A DNA stretch of 64,000 bases from Favolaschia claudopus. Its lineage: Eukaryota > Basidiomycota > Agaricomycetes > Agaricales > Mycenaceae. This document shows, in pieces, positions 35,970-47,646 of the stretch (position 1 is the stretch's first letter; each line of letters opens with the position of its first letter). Both the position numbers and the translations under genes were made by a program. The DNA is taken from NCBI GenBank assembly GCA_037176885.1, contig JAWWNJ010000003.1, forward strand, positions 1,736,001-1,800,000. The letters are read 5' to 3'. The notes under the pieces were generated by a model, which worked only from the letters and a program-made list of their open reading frames with translations, did not search any database and had not been told where the DNA came from.

Positions 35970-36424
35970 AGGTAGACGCCATCCACCCTCGACAAACATC
36001 ACATGACGTGACTGTCACACTTCTATCTTGGGCTGCAATGGTAAAAACAGTTTATTCTTCCACCACCAGGGACATTTGAGCAAATCCCTTCGACCAGATT
36101 GTTTGTTTATATGTGAAAATGTCTCAGGTAGTTTATTAGTACAACCACGTTCCTCTGCGCAGAGGAATTAAAAATTGATGGGTGAATGGCTTTCCATCAC
36201 GGCAAGTGCCGATTTGCCAACAATCAGTAATTCCACTTCAGCCGTTGGCTTTTGTATGCTGTGTATGAAGAGTAAAAGTATCAGAACAGCAATATCTGTG
36301 ATCTGGTCGAAGGATTTTGCTTCAAAGTACTGGAGAGTAGTTCTACGGAGGGGAGGTAACGAAAGAGGAAGTGTCACAATCAGACACGTGATGTTTGTCG
36401 AGGGTGGATGGCGTCTACCTTAAC
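35970..36424. mobile_element. MITE with about 60-bp terminal inverted repeats
   Basis: The left TAAGGTAGACGCCATCCACC and following CTCGACAAACATCAC are repeated inverted at 36368-36421. TA occurs just outside both arms (35964-35965 and 36427-36428), so boundaries are good to about five bases. Nested in the probable solo LTR. Confidence 0.8.
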
Positions 36425-36604
36425 TGCTACACAACCCAGATTGGACTTAAGCCGGTGCTTGACCTTGCAGTGGGAGTTCAACAGAGGAATAAACAGAGGA
36501 CTTCAGGCTAATCCACAGCTCAGCCGTTACTCGAGTAAACGACCTCAGGACGCCACAGCTCGGTCGTGTAAATCCAAGGTGATGTAACCCACACTGAATC
36601 CAAA

Positions 36605-36745
36605 TGCCTCAGAGAACCCACAACTCAGTGATCCGCACTGCAGGGAATTATCTCACAGCTCAGCAATTTGGAGACAGTTAGAAAACTCAAGACCTCAGAG
36701 AACCCAACACAAGGGAATTATCTCACAGCTCAGTCAAGAGATACT
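36605..36745. repeat. Imperfect direct repeats (CCTCAGAGAACCC... TCTCACAGCTCAG)
   Basis: Two diverged units share CCTCAGAGAACCCA and GGGAATTATCTCACAGCTCAG-like ends. Further partial CACAGCTC copies lie at 36515 and 36556. Confidence 0.7.
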
Positions 36746-37912
36746 AGTCAGAAGATGTGCCAATAAGGGGGAGCAGGGTTCGCTCCAGTACATAATTTAC
36801 AAGGGGGATTATATACTACTACAATATAAGGAGATAACTGAAAGATTCTTGAATAACTCCGCGATCCGGCGGCTTTCCGGCGGTCTGAGGCCGTATTTCT
36901 AAGCCTATTAGTGAGCAGAATCGGTCCTTTGTAATTTCCGATGGTTTCCGGGCCAATTCCACAGCAATCTTCCCATGAAAAGGATGTAATTTAGTGTCAT
37001 CTTTGCAGTGACAATTGATCCTTGATTTATTCCGCAGCATTTGAAGCGGATCAAAGGCCTCTGAGCGGGCCTATGACCGTCTCGTAGTGTGTAGCCACTG
37101 TTCCAATTGTATCCCGAGCCATCCAACCTGAAATGCGCACCAGGGAAGTAAAGTATTCCCACCACTCCCTTATTGGTTTACTTAGTTCCCCATTTGAGTA
37201 TCCTTTCCCATATATTCCTGTGAGTGCGCAACTGAGTGGTTGGACTCAAAATAGCTTTGTTTAAGTTCCTTCGAGCATCCCATATGTATATTTGGTGGCC
37301 TAGACGTTGATATTATATTCAATCTCCTTGCACAATATGTACAAGTTGAAGGAATGATAATATAACCAGTGGTATGTGAATGATGGTTGAATCTGGTATT
37401 CAACGCTTCGAGCAGCCTAGTACTCAGTCCTGGGAGTAGACTAGTACTCTAATTCATTCCTTATTAACAGGTTTTATCAGTTTATGAAACTGAACGGTTG
37501 TAAAATCGATAGATTTCAGGCATGTTCAAATTCATGTCTTATCACTGTGTCTGTCCTCGCCCTGATCTCTCTACATCTGGCGATATCATCGTCGTTGACT
37601 TTCTATTTGGCTCTCACAAGGTCACGGTAATCCATCTTTAAAATGACTCGGTTACGCGTGCAGGTGTCGAACTTCTTCGCGCTGTTCTCAAACAACTCAG
37701 CCATTCCTCGAAAGTTCTCTTGGTCATGGACTCCAACTCGCACCACGTCTTGTGGGACTCCCTCACTAAAACAGCTTTACGCGTTGAAGACTTCGATCTG
37801 CATGAACTACTGATCTCCTGGCCCCATCTTGCTTCCCTGTTCCTCTCGTCCCTCGCGCTCGGGTGTTGTCTGGTCACCAAGGAATTTAGAAAACAAGTCA
37901 AGGAACACATTA

Positions 37913-38350
37913 GAGACTTTGCGCAGAGCCACCGGTAGCCACCCAGTGGCTCTCACGGCATGCGCTGTGGAGCGGCTACGGCATATGGTGGCTCGTTTGG
38001 TGGCTCGTCGCCCGCGTTGCAGGTGGGGCTTCAAGTATCTACATGGTACCTCTGTGACTATACCTCAATGTAGTGAGGTGTCGTGGTTAGGTTACCAGTT
38101 TCCCGCTTTATTTGCTGCGGTTTTGGCCGGTTCTTGCAAAACCGACGGATGGCGTGGAACCTTGGTGTGCTTCCTGGGGGTTTGGGAGCCTAGCGCTTCG
38201 AGGTCATCCAGGGGGATGAAAAAATGCCGAAGAAAATGAATTTCAAGTTGTTCTTCCAGCCACCGAATGAGCCACCATAGCGCGTAGCCGCTCCACAGCG
38301 CATGCCGTGAGAGCCACCGGGTGGCTACCGGTGGCTCTGCGCAAAGTCTC
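37913..38350. mobile_element. 438-bp TA MITE, relative of the 195-bp family
   Basis: Terminal inverted repeats of about 70 bp: GAGACTTTGCGCAGAGCCAC left and GTGGCTCTGCGCAAAGTCTC right. Inner arms include GCATGCGCTGTGGAGCGGCT. TA at 37911-37912 and 38351-38352. The outer about 12 bases match the 195-bp MITE ends. Confidence 0.92.
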
Positions 38351-38352
38351 TA

Positions 38353-38841
38353 TTGATCGCGTTTGACGCGGCTAGAGGCTCTTTTGGTCGACCTTTAAGC
38401 TTTACCCTCAAATACGTGATTTCGGCTTCTCTCCCAATAAGGACGCGTCAGGAAGCAAGTGTACCTTCAGGGACCTCAAAACCCGCCGAAACAATGGTAT
38501 GGCATCCCAGGCTTCTGTATTTCCTTCGTTTGACTTTATTGGATCGCTCTAAGACAGCTCGACCAACCCCAGCTACAGCGCGACTTACCGACTTGCCCCC
38601 AACCCGTCAGGTTTCTGCTAATGCAGTTCTCAGCAGCTCGCTCTCTTCGCGCCTGGTCAGCCACTAACGTCAACGCCGCCAACGCAAAGCAGCTCAAGAA
38701 ACGGGCGCGAAGCGCGCGGAGCCCCACCAGGGAATATATCCCATAGACCCGCCCCGCGTCATCATCATCGTGGTGGTACGGCGCACTCATACCTCGACTC
38801 CGACTGGTCGTCGTCTTCGTCCCCGGCTGAATCGCCCTCTT
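38353..38841. other. No gene recognised
   Basis: Open frame 38353-38667 (104 codons) reads on directly after the MITE but resembles neither LINE reverse transcriptase nor another family I know. Confidence 0.35.
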
Positions 38842-39414
38842 CTACTTCGCTTCGTGCCCGTTACGAATGCGGACCGTATCAGTGGCAGCAGCACGAGATG
38901 GAGCCGCCGGTGTAGAGGTAGGAATGTGGGGAGGGAGATTCATAACCCGCTCGAGTCTCGACACGAAGTCCACAAGATTTCCATACCGCTGCCCGACTTC
39001 CTCGAGTTCTGCGGGACTGAGGCCAACCGCGCGCTGATCAAGATACTGGCCCTGTCCAGAGAGTCGCGGCTCTATATCCCGAAGCTCAAACATAGCGCGT
39101 GAGATGGCCTGTTCACCGAGCGCCGCCGTAGTTTGCGTTGCACGAAGGCTCTTGGACAACGTGAGTCTGAGGAACTCGAAGATGAAAATAAAACTTACAT
39201 TAATCTCATCGTCTTCGTCGTCCGAATCAGAACCCGAATCTGAAGATGCATCCGTCGCCACACTATCGTTGTGGTCATCGTTGTTGGACTCTGCGGCATC
39301 ATTCTCCCGTCCCGGTTCGCTCTCGTGGATTGTTTCATCGCGGAGCATGTCCTCTACGTATACCACTTCAGCTGCCCGCGCAGTCGGCAGATCAGCTTTG
39401 TTGAGGGGAATCAA
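38842..39414 (-). CDS. Hypothetical acidic protein (190 codons)
   Basis: Uninterrupted minus-strand frame starting MIPLNKADLPTARAAEVV, with an Asp/Ser-rich acidic middle (ATDASSDSGSDSDDEDDE), a short hydrophobic stretch, and a helical C-terminal half (LSPAELEEVGQRYGNLVDFV). Composition and helix periodicity look coding, but I recognise no domain. A GTAAGT donor-like site at 39198 and CCTCAG at 39167 could define a 32-nt intron, but using them would break the good C-terminal frame. It could be an exon of a larger gene or a transposon accessory frame. Confidence 0.4.
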   Translation of the reverse strand: MIPLNKADLPTARAAEVVYVEDMLRDETIHESEPGRENDAAESNNDDHNDSVATDASSDSGSDSDDEDDEINVSFIFIFEFLRLTLSKSLRATQTTAALGEQAISRAMFELRDIEPRLSGQGQYLDQRAVGLSPAELEEVGQRYGNLVDFVSRLERVMNLPPHIPTSTPAAPSRAAATDTVRIRNGHEAK

Positions 39415-39844
39415 TGCCGTCTGGTGATTAGATCCGAGTTATGGTAGGAAATGTCCGGACGGCGAGCTGTGACTCTTGTGACCACTTTCCCGAGGCTCCG
39501 AAGAGAGGCCCTGGAGGACCGATGATAATGCGAGGGCTGGTATGGGTTTCCTGACTATTTTGACCGATTTTTCGGACCAAAAAAATTGTTGCTCGATTTC
39601 TGCCTCCTCAGAAATTGTGGGAAAATTTCAAATCCTGACTTTTTCACCCATTTTGAAAACCAGGCCTCCAAAGGCATTATCATCGGTCCTGCCCCTGGGC
39701 TGTGGGAAAAACTCGATGTAACTCGATTCGGAACTCGGACCAACTCAATACTCGAAGTCACGGAAAGTGATGGCGTCGCTTCGTTTCCGGATTTCTGAAT
39801 GCTAAATGCAGGGTTTTTCATGAAACAAAGTGCTAGGTGGGTTA
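39415..39844. other. No gene recognised
   Basis: AT-rich, short frames only. Confidence 0.4.
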
Positions 39845-40314
39845 GAATGACTACATATCTGCATATTTCTAGCATAATGATCTGATCAAACAATTATGAT
39901 ATGCCATCAAATAGCCGAAAAAGGCAAAACCACCAAAATCTAGTATGACCCAAGATGTTAATCATCACAATCTGGACAGACCAGATTGTAGTCCTCAATG
40001 GGTAGATAGATGTGGCATTTCGAATTGGGCGAAAATTTGCATCGGTTACGTCGCTATAACCCGTGGTTTTCGTCAATTTTGGCCATTTTTGCTATTTTTC
40101 CCGACTTTGAAGTCCATATATCTCGGTATTGCATGCACATTTTTGCATAATTCAAAGCGCCAGGCCTGTCTACTCCTTCAGGGCTACAATTTGGCCAATT
40201 TGAGTTTTGATGGAAAACATCCCACGGCAAGCTGAATTTTGGGTGTTTTGCCTTTTTCGGACATTTGATCGCGCATCACAATTTATCGTACTAGGAATAT
40301 GCGCGTAGTCATTC
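39845..40314. mobile_element. 470-bp TA-flanked TIR element with long imperfect arms
   Basis: GAATGACTAC at 39845 and GTAGTCATTC at 40305-40314 close the element. Inner arms share ATCAAAT, GCCGAAAAAGGCAAAAC and CAAAAT, giving imperfect arms of roughly 110 bp. TA at 39843-39844 and 40315-40316. No coding. Confidence 0.82.
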
Positions 40315-40550
40315 TATATTCTTTTTACGAAACGGCTGTACAACGATCAGGGACATTGTGGCGAATCCCCCTCTAATTTTATATGTGGAACGAAATAGCA
40401 TCAACAGTAGCGCGGCGTAGATAAAATACAATGTGCTATCCCTTCACCACCGCGGTGGACCACTACACCACCATCTTGACAGGATGTGGAAATGATGTCC
40501 GAGGCCTGATCTCCCCGGAACAATAATTGGCAATGAATGTCCCCAGAACC

Positions 40551-40780
40551 TCCACTGTGGCCGTCTGACTTTCACTTAGTTCAGTCACACCATTTTGCAG
40601 GGAAAGTCATAAGAAAACATCGTGAATTCCATTAGGAACTTGTGAATTTCACAGGGATATTTTCATTGGGTCCGACTATGTGAGTGGAACATTCCATTGT
40701 GCTCATTCACATAGTTTTGGAGTGAATACCATCCCAAATAGACATGAACTCGTTTCACTGTGTTCACATTCCCACTCAAT
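40551..40780. mobile_element. End fragment of the GTGAATTTCAC CACTA-like family
   Basis: Starts CACTGTGGCCGTC (CACTG at 40553), the same end as 19648/20476, followed by GTGAATTTCAC, GTGAGTGGAACATTCCA and CTCATTCACATAG blocks colinear with 19745-19830. The right end was not found. Confidence 0.6.
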
Positions 40781-41351
40781 AAGGCAAAAATCTCGCTGCC
40801 CCGCGGTCCCATATGCGACAAAATAACAAAATGGCACCGCTCTGGGATGAAAATGAATACAGTGCGCAACTATAGCGAAAGTGAGGCTTACCTATACATC
40901 CGCATTCCCGCATTCGACTCCGCTTTGCAGGGTGGGTCAGAAGTCTGGGTGCAATATAAGGTCCGAAGAGGGCTGGAAAGGTCACAGATGACTTACTGTA
41001 CGCCCGCTACACGAAGACATGCCATAAGACAAACCTATCCTCGCAAGTTCTCGAAGATCTGTTGGACAAAAATTAATAGAATGCGCAGCCACGACAAAGA
41101 GAAACGTACGTATGCGGCGTATATAGAGGGAGCTCATACGAACACGCACGGCAGCGTAAATGTGTCTAGAGCGGCATCAACAACATAAAGCAGGGATTGA
41201 CACGTACTCACAATGGCTCCCATTAACACAGACGAGCTGGGCCACCGTATACCTGGAAACTATCAAATAGCGTTATTACTATTACATAGAGAGGAAAAAA
41301 AAGTCGAACATATATGGAAGCACCGGACGATGAGCGTCGGCAGGAGCGAGC
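40781..41351. other. No gene recognised
   Basis: Open frame 40760-41188 (142 codons) overlaps the repeat above and has no family features. Confidence 0.4.
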
Positions 41352-41356
41352 CAAAT

Positions 41357-41714
41357 TGTGATGCGAGTCGGAATCCGTAGCTTCTTGGGAGCTAGGGAAG
41401 AAGAGTAAGCAAGCGCGCTAGGCGCTGACGGTCGTTAGTCGTGTCTCGTCAGCCGTTGTAACCCATCGACTAGGGGTCGTGTGATCCTGGACAGGAGCCC
41501 CCGCAGCACCGGGGCCATGGAGCAGTTATACGCATGCTCAGGCTAGCAACGGGTCCTGGATTGTAGTCTTCGGCGGTAGCGCCGCCGCTCGTTGAGATCC
41601 CTCTTAACCGTACATCGTAGTGTCAGTTAAGCAAGATTAGATTATGTAATATATACATGCGGAATATAAGGTAGCAAGCGTGTAAGTAAGTAAATATTAT
41701 ATAGACCCGTCACA
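41357..41714 (+). repeat. 5' LTR (358 bp)
   Basis: TG...CA ends. Contains GTTATACGCATGCTCAGGC and the downstream ATGTAATATATACATGCGG, which are also conserved in the solo LTR at 52931. Confidence 0.95.
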
Positions 41715-43436
41715 GTGCCCCCCTACACGGTTGGTGCCTGCTATGAAGCAGAAATCAAGTATGCTCATCCCAGGATAGCATCACAATGGCCCCCCAAATT
41801 CTGCATCCCCAGGATGTAGAGATTCCCATCAAGGAGGAGGGAAAAAAAGTTGGCCAGCTTTATTGGAGAATGCGGCAGTGATGCTCTGCATTATTGACTG
41901 CCGCAATGGCATCTGCAACATAGTTGGGATGCCTATCCCCAGCTGGCAGCCAGGGCAGACTAGCAGAGCTACAGAAGGATGATGTTCCTCTATAGACTCT
42001 GGACTGCACCTGCAGTGCACCCTGGCTAAGCTCCAGATCCTTGTTCCACAAGGATCCTCGGGCCAGCCTCTATTACTCTCGTCTGGCAAGAGGTATGAGC
42101 TAGTGTGCATCCCCGACGCTAGGCTCTGCTAACGCACTGCCAGCTATGAGTCACAGACTCAAGGTATGCATGCTGGGGGGACTAGCAGAGCTATGGAGGC
42201 ATAGCCTTAGTAAGCATAGACTCTGTACTGCACTTGCAGTATCACCCAAGTGGTGCTCCAGGTCTTCCCTCAAGGCAACAACCTGTAGCTATCCAGGCCA
42301 GCCTGTATTGCTCCCGTCTGGCCTGCAGGGTATGTTGAGTGCATCCCTGGCGCTATAGAGCTAATGCTCCAGCAGCCTCTGAGTCTATGCATAGCATAGA
42401 CTCTAGGGTACACACTCCATATACATCCCCTACAGCCCCCCACTTTTTCTTCTTGTAGTCCATGCGAAGGCAGCTCCGTGAGGCGGAGCAGCAGTAGCAG
42501 GATCTGCACGATGAAAAATTAACCCTCCATGTTTGTATGTTTCGAAAGGAAGAGAGAAAAAATTTCGGGAGGAAATATGGGTGTTGCTGAGAAGCGGGAG
42601 AACACGGAGGCCAAAATTCGCATCCAGGGACAAGAGAAAGGCGATTGGGTGGTGATGTGCTGGGCTGAATGACGAAGGGAAATGGAATAGGAATAGCGGC
42701 AGACAAATGAAGAGTTGCTGGGAATATTGCATGCTTGGCCAATGGAATTATAGCCAGAAATGGAGAGGGCATAGGAATAAGAGCGAGATGAAGGTGCGGG
42801 TGCAAAGGGAACATCGAGACAGACCAGCAGCAGATCAACCGTACGGTTACCGCGCTCGGTCTTTGGAAGGTGAATATCAGACGAGTCGTCCAAAAGAATC
42901 GTGGATTGGCAGTAACACCTGAACAAGTAGGCATCGGGGAAAGATGACGGTCGAGAGTTGAGACTTGGAATAATACTATATACTATGAGAATGGAATCCG
43001 GAAGACTATCACGCGAACCGAAGTATAGCGCGGAAAGCGAGATGGGGAATATAGAGATGGAGCAGCAGGGGCAGCTAATCGCGAAGACTTATTGGCATGT
43101 CATTCACAGCGCTCCACAGCCGATATTGAGGGAGGAGAGGGAATGAAGCCGACCACGAGCACGTCAGCGCGGGAAGCCACACAGACTGGTCTTGACAACT
43201 AATGAAATGGCGGATGCAGCGTCAAGTAGCTTCGACTTGGTCCAGAGAGAACTGAGTGACATGAGCAGAGGCCGAAGAGATACTTGTCGGCCCTTCGTGT
43301 CGGCACTGAAAGGATGGGCGTGGAGACAGATTGGAATGGCGCGTCAAGCATGCTGACTGAAAGAAAATCTTATAGGGTCGACAAGAATACGGCGACAAAT
43401 GGGAACGCGCAGCGTCCGGAGTAAAGCGGTGACCAC

Positions 43437-43468
43437 GAGCAGCCTTGACGCCGTAGCGTCGGCGCTTC
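43437..43468 (+). repeat. Stem-loop copy 1 of the LTR-element hairpin family
   Basis: GCC-TT-GACGC[CGTA]GCGTC-GGC, then an AGC/GCT pair and ACG/CGT outer arms. The clamp is GCC/GGC here and GCT/AGC in most other copies, a paired change. Confidence 0.8.
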
Positions 43469-43600
43469 GTAGTCGTTGCCAATACAGGGAGCGAAGAAAT
43501 GCGCTATGTTGTCGGCGTGGCGCATGTGCGAGGTGGAAGAAGAAGACCAGGAATTGAGGCCAGCGGAAAGAACCTTGACGCAGATGGAAAATTGAACGAC

Positions 43601-43639
43601 TACTAGCAGCCTTGACGACGAAGCGTCGGCGCTTCGTAG
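43601..43639 (+). repeat. Stem-loop copy 2
   Basis: Clamp GCC/GGC, stem GACG/CGTC around ACGAAG, AGC/GCT pair, outer arms CTAC/GTAG. Confidence 0.8.
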
Positions 43640-44939
43640 CAGTCGCTCGATGCCGAGAGACGGGATGCCTTGTCAGCGTGGCGCAAGCGCAAGTTGCCAG
43701 GCTCAGCAACGCGTAAAACGCGTTCCAGGTTCAAATGCAGTCGTCGAGCAGCTGAATCTTCGAAAGTTGGAGTCGGAATTGCGTTGCGAGCGAGCCTGAG
43801 ACAGGAGAGGGACGATACGGAGGACTTGTATTATTGGCAGCAGGCTTCCGTGTCGGTGACAGTAGGTGTAGACAGGATACGTTGTTTGGAGCGTCGGATG
43901 ATCGGGGCCGAAAGCCGTAACATTTCCTGTCCTCTTCAACGATGCACGCTCTTCCCGACAAGATAGTGACCTTCAAGGGCTCCAGGCTGGAAGCTTTGAA
44001 TCGGCGTCGACGCGATCAACATCTTCAAAGTACGCTTTCAGCAAGAATGAGCTCGATTCCGAGCAGCCGCGCTTTTCAATCGCACGCTAGGACCTAAATT
44101 CGCGTAAAGATTGTGGGCGAGAAGAGATTGCGAGCGACGGAGCCTGCGAGGTGGTGAATTGAGGTGTGCCGCGCAGATCTGCATTGTGGTATTCGCTCGC
44201 ATCGTCCTCTACGGCGACACCGTTCCAGGCCCCCCAGCGGCCGTCGACCGCTGGCAGCCGTCGAAGGCGTTCAATGACCACACAGCTGGTTCGGTCACCA
44301 ATCAGGAAGTTGTCGGGGTGAAGAGGCGAACATGGTGCGTTGTTCACCTCAATCCTCATTCCACGCACAAAGCTGAACGATGCGATCAACGGACGGAATG
44401 TGGGGAGCCGTGAAGGAAGGAACGTGTAAGAGGGCGAGCGAGCCGGAGGTACGCCCCCAGGTCTATATTTCACTAAGAAGTAGCTGACGACTTGCAGTCC
44501 CGTCGTATGCCGTCCTCGATGCTTCATCCCTTAGAATCTGTAGGATAGCTCATCAATTTGATGTTGTGGATACGCAGGATTCGACCCCTTGTTTTGACAG
44601 CAAGTGAGAAGGCGACGATAGTCCGAGGCGTGCAGCCGCAAGGCAGCGCTTCCTCAGACCATTCTGCTCGACCGACATCATTTCTCCTGAGTCCACTACC
44701 GCCGTTCCCCGAACGACGGCACCATACAACGCTTCTATACACAATCTCGGCAGGACAAACCGCCGCGCGTCGTCGATTGCTCGCGTCGTTTGATTGCTGA
44801 GACGGGCGGGCGTCGATACCAAAGCCTGGAGGAGTACACGTTGTCTACGAAAGAGACGTTCTCCCAATTTCAGCAGTTTGGCCAGACGTCAAGGTGCATC
44901 ATCGACTCGAAATTGAACGCAACCCACATCCCCTACACC

Positions 44940-44966
44940 ATCAGCGGCCGCGAAGCAGCGCTCGAT
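44940..44966 (+). repeat. Stem-loop copy 3 (short type)
   Basis: AGCGGCCGCGAAGCAGCGCT core with ATC/GAT outer pairs; shares the AGC...GCGCT frame of the family. Confidence 0.6.
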
Positions 44967-46244
44967 TGTTTCCTGCCCCCCGTTCTGCATTCAAAGTCAG
45001 AACTACTCCCAGTCGGAACAGCGTTTGGTGTTGTCAAGCGGAAGCTCGTGAGCGCCCCCAATTCACGCCGCTTCTGACATTGAAGGTGCCTCGTCTTCGT
45101 AAGCGGGACACTCGGAGACGAGAAGGGATAGCGTTGGAATACGACGCTCTGAATGTATCCGCGTCTCCGTCTACTGGAGGGCTTGACCCCTCTCCCCAAG
45201 TGCAAGTAGAAGTTCCGTTTCGAGCGAGAGAGCACGGTACGAGGTCTCAGGAGTGAAGGATGAGGCCAGGCGACGAGCGGTACATCATGTAATTTGTTCT
45301 ACTCTCCCACCTCTGCTAACGCAGCTAAGGCAGAAACACACGAGACGAAGCTTCATGCGGAATCGCCAGCGCGGAAAGCAGGGCGGGGACAGGTAGGACG
45401 GCGCAGCGACTCGATACGTCCTTCAGAGGTGCACTCTCGCCCCCCAGTGCACGTGTTCCATCGCGGGCGGAGCCTGCAGTGAAGCCGTTCAACGCCCCCC
45501 ATTCTGCGCCATTGGTTGCTCATTTCGTTCAGCAAGCGTGGATTTGACGGCGCAAAGTAGTGAACGACTCCGAGGTACGCTTTTACTCCTCTTAATCTTC
45601 TATCCCAACAACACACAGCCAGGAGCTAACGATCGGAGCGGAGGAAGGGATGGAAGGAACGGAGTAGACGAACGATAGGTCTATACGCCGCTCCCCATTC
45701 TGCGTCGCGATAAGGACCTTAAAGTGCAACCTCCGGTGAGTTGTGACCTTCGCCTGAACAAACTCGCTATGGGCTGTTAATCTTGAATACCGCCCAGCGC
45801 GAATGTCGACAGCAGTTTGTGATACTGTACATGCTGCCTACGAAGAGATCCCGTGAAAGTCTCAGCATTTCGTGAAGATTCCGAAGTGCGTTATCGAATT
45901 TGTTTCTATCTCCCTTCTCAATATAGCTTATCAGCCCACTATAGCTCCAGCGAATGTGGCGTCGAACAACGAGCCGCACGACCGCTTCCGTCGGTGCTCC
46001 ACCACAAAAGCCTCCGCTCACCCTACATAGCTTCCGGTGAGTTGTACGGTCCGTATTCGGCATCGGGCTTGTTAACGAGTCTTAGAGTGAGACGTGTACG
46101 TTGCCCCCCCAATGTACGAGGTTCTCTTCTCGGATGAAAAGGCGGGAAACGGAGTGCAAGGAGAGGAGTGGAGGAGACAAAGGGGAGAGAAGAAACAAGA
46201 GGCGGTTGGCGGAAAGTCGCAAGGGAAGGAACGACCAGTGAGCG

Positions 46245-46283
46245 TAAGGTATGCAGCTAGACGCAAAGCGTCAGCGCTTCCTT
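46245..46283 (+). repeat. Stem-loop copy 4
   Basis: GCT-A-GACGC[AAA]GCGTC-AGC with TAAGG/CCTTG outer arms. Confidence 0.8.
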
Positions 46284-46726
46284 GATCCAACGAGTTTGTC
46301 CACAACAAATGAATGTGACATTCCACCGCATCTCGAGATCCTTCAATCCCTCGCAAAGCCCTCAAACCCCCCGCGCCTCTTATCCACTTCAAATGGAGCA
46401 GGTGTTCGCAACCCATCCTAAGATGATCCTTCCCTCTAGCCCTCCAAGTTCTCCTCATCCAATGCGTTGTCAATTACGAAGGCAGATTTCTCTTCAATGG
46501 CGGCCGCGTCCGACAGCGCTCCATCTCACTCCACAGGTGAGCGCCAATGCCAGTCAAAAACGGCCTGCAGGACTAGACATGCCGCTCGAGTAGAGATAAT
46601 ATGCCAACGCTTCTGAGTTTCAGTCGGAACGAGAGGTTCGATAGATTTGGTAACGAGCAGGAGGGGTCGAGGTGAATCGTACAGTGAAGTAATCTTGGCA
46701 CACATCCCGCCAAACACACGGACAAA

Positions 46727-46762
46727 GGCTTGCAGCTAGACGGCGAGGCGTCAGCGCTTCCT
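46727..46762 (+). repeat. Stem-loop copy 5
   Basis: GCT-A-GACG[GCGAGG]CGTC-AGC with AGG/CCT outer arms. Confidence 0.75.
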
Positions 46763-47646
46763 CGTCTCATGACCACTCGGAAAAGTCGCAGCTTTCATTA
46801 ACCGCAAGTAGTCCAATCACCACAGCTAATTACAGGACCACCCGGCTTCACCTCAACCTTCAACGGTCTCCCAATCTCAGCAGTACTCGAAAGCAGTGCG
46901 TCATCGATGGTGAAGACGTGTCTTTCTTCAAATACGGCCGCGTCCAACGGCGCTCAAACCGAACCCAGCGCTCGATCACACTCGGCAGACGAGCGTCAAG
47001 GTGGGTAAGTGCAGCCTGACGGACTATACATGCCGTCTGAAGAGAGAGCTCCTCACAGTCTCAGCAGTTCAGAGATGAATCCAAAGTGCGTCATAGACTG
47101 TCGCGATTGATGCTCGGTAACGAATAAACGTGTTTGAGCTTTGAGCAGGAACACGCGGTCGAGATAGTTGTGTTAACGAGAAAGTAGAAGGAAATGGGCG
47201 TGAAGACAGGTTGGAAAGTTGTGTCAAGCCATGGTAACGTCTTCGTTGCGTTGTGGCTCCTATCCCATCTCAGCCCCCCAGCGACAGCGCAAGGAAGAAC
47301 AAAAGATTCCAATTTACCCCCCAGCGCAGGCGAAGAAGGGACAGGGAAAAAAAAAAAAATCGGATCCAAAACGATTTGTGATCGAGGACGGCGGGCTCAA
47401 AAGCCTACAAGAACAGCAGCGGCGACGCCGCGCTTGTTCTCGAAGGCAAAGTCCTCGTGGGTATCGTCGCTTTCGAGCCAATCTCCAGTCCTTCCGTAAA
47501 GTACGCTTCGTTCTTCGTTTCACGCCGCCGTTAACCCCCGCCGAATTCAATTGGAATACGCCGATTCTTTTTCCATTCTCACTGCCCCCATCGATAACTC
47601 CGAGAAGTCGCGCTGTGCGGTCGACTACAAAATGTCATACGATCTA

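Larger units (their letters stand above)
35735..37522 (+). mobile_element. Probable solo LTR (1.79 kb) inside LINE ORF2
   Basis: Begins TGTTGAAACG and ends TTTCAGGCA. The flanks TCTTC (35730-35734) and TGTTC (37523-37527) match at 4 of 5 bases, as for an old 5-bp duplication. It contains a MITE (about 35970-36424) and imperfect direct repeats. The size and TG...CA ends favour an LTR, but no partner LTR is in the window. Confidence 0.6.
35519..37912 (+). pseudogene. LINE ORF2 apurinic-like endonuclease domain, split by a probable solo LTR
   Basis: Starts MISLVQINSWKSRNPLEIL; FDIICTQEPHE carries the catalytic Glu of an exonuclease-endonuclease-phosphatase domain. The frame stops at 35738 inside an insertion (35735-37522). 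It resumes at 37528 with KFMSYHCVCPRPD, SGDIIVVDFLFGSHKVTVI, one nonsense TAA at 37639-37641 (expected Tyr in the LYND motif), and VLLVMDSNSHHVLWDS, the conserved Asp/Asn/His site. It is broken again at 37911 by a MITE. No reverse transcriptase follows. Deleting the insert with one 5-bp duplication gives PLF-KFMSY in frame. Confidence 0.82.

Noticed and set aside
38842..39414. A 32-nt intron in the acidic minus-strand frame
   Set aside because: Shorter than the introns seen elsewhere here and it would destroy the good downstream frame.
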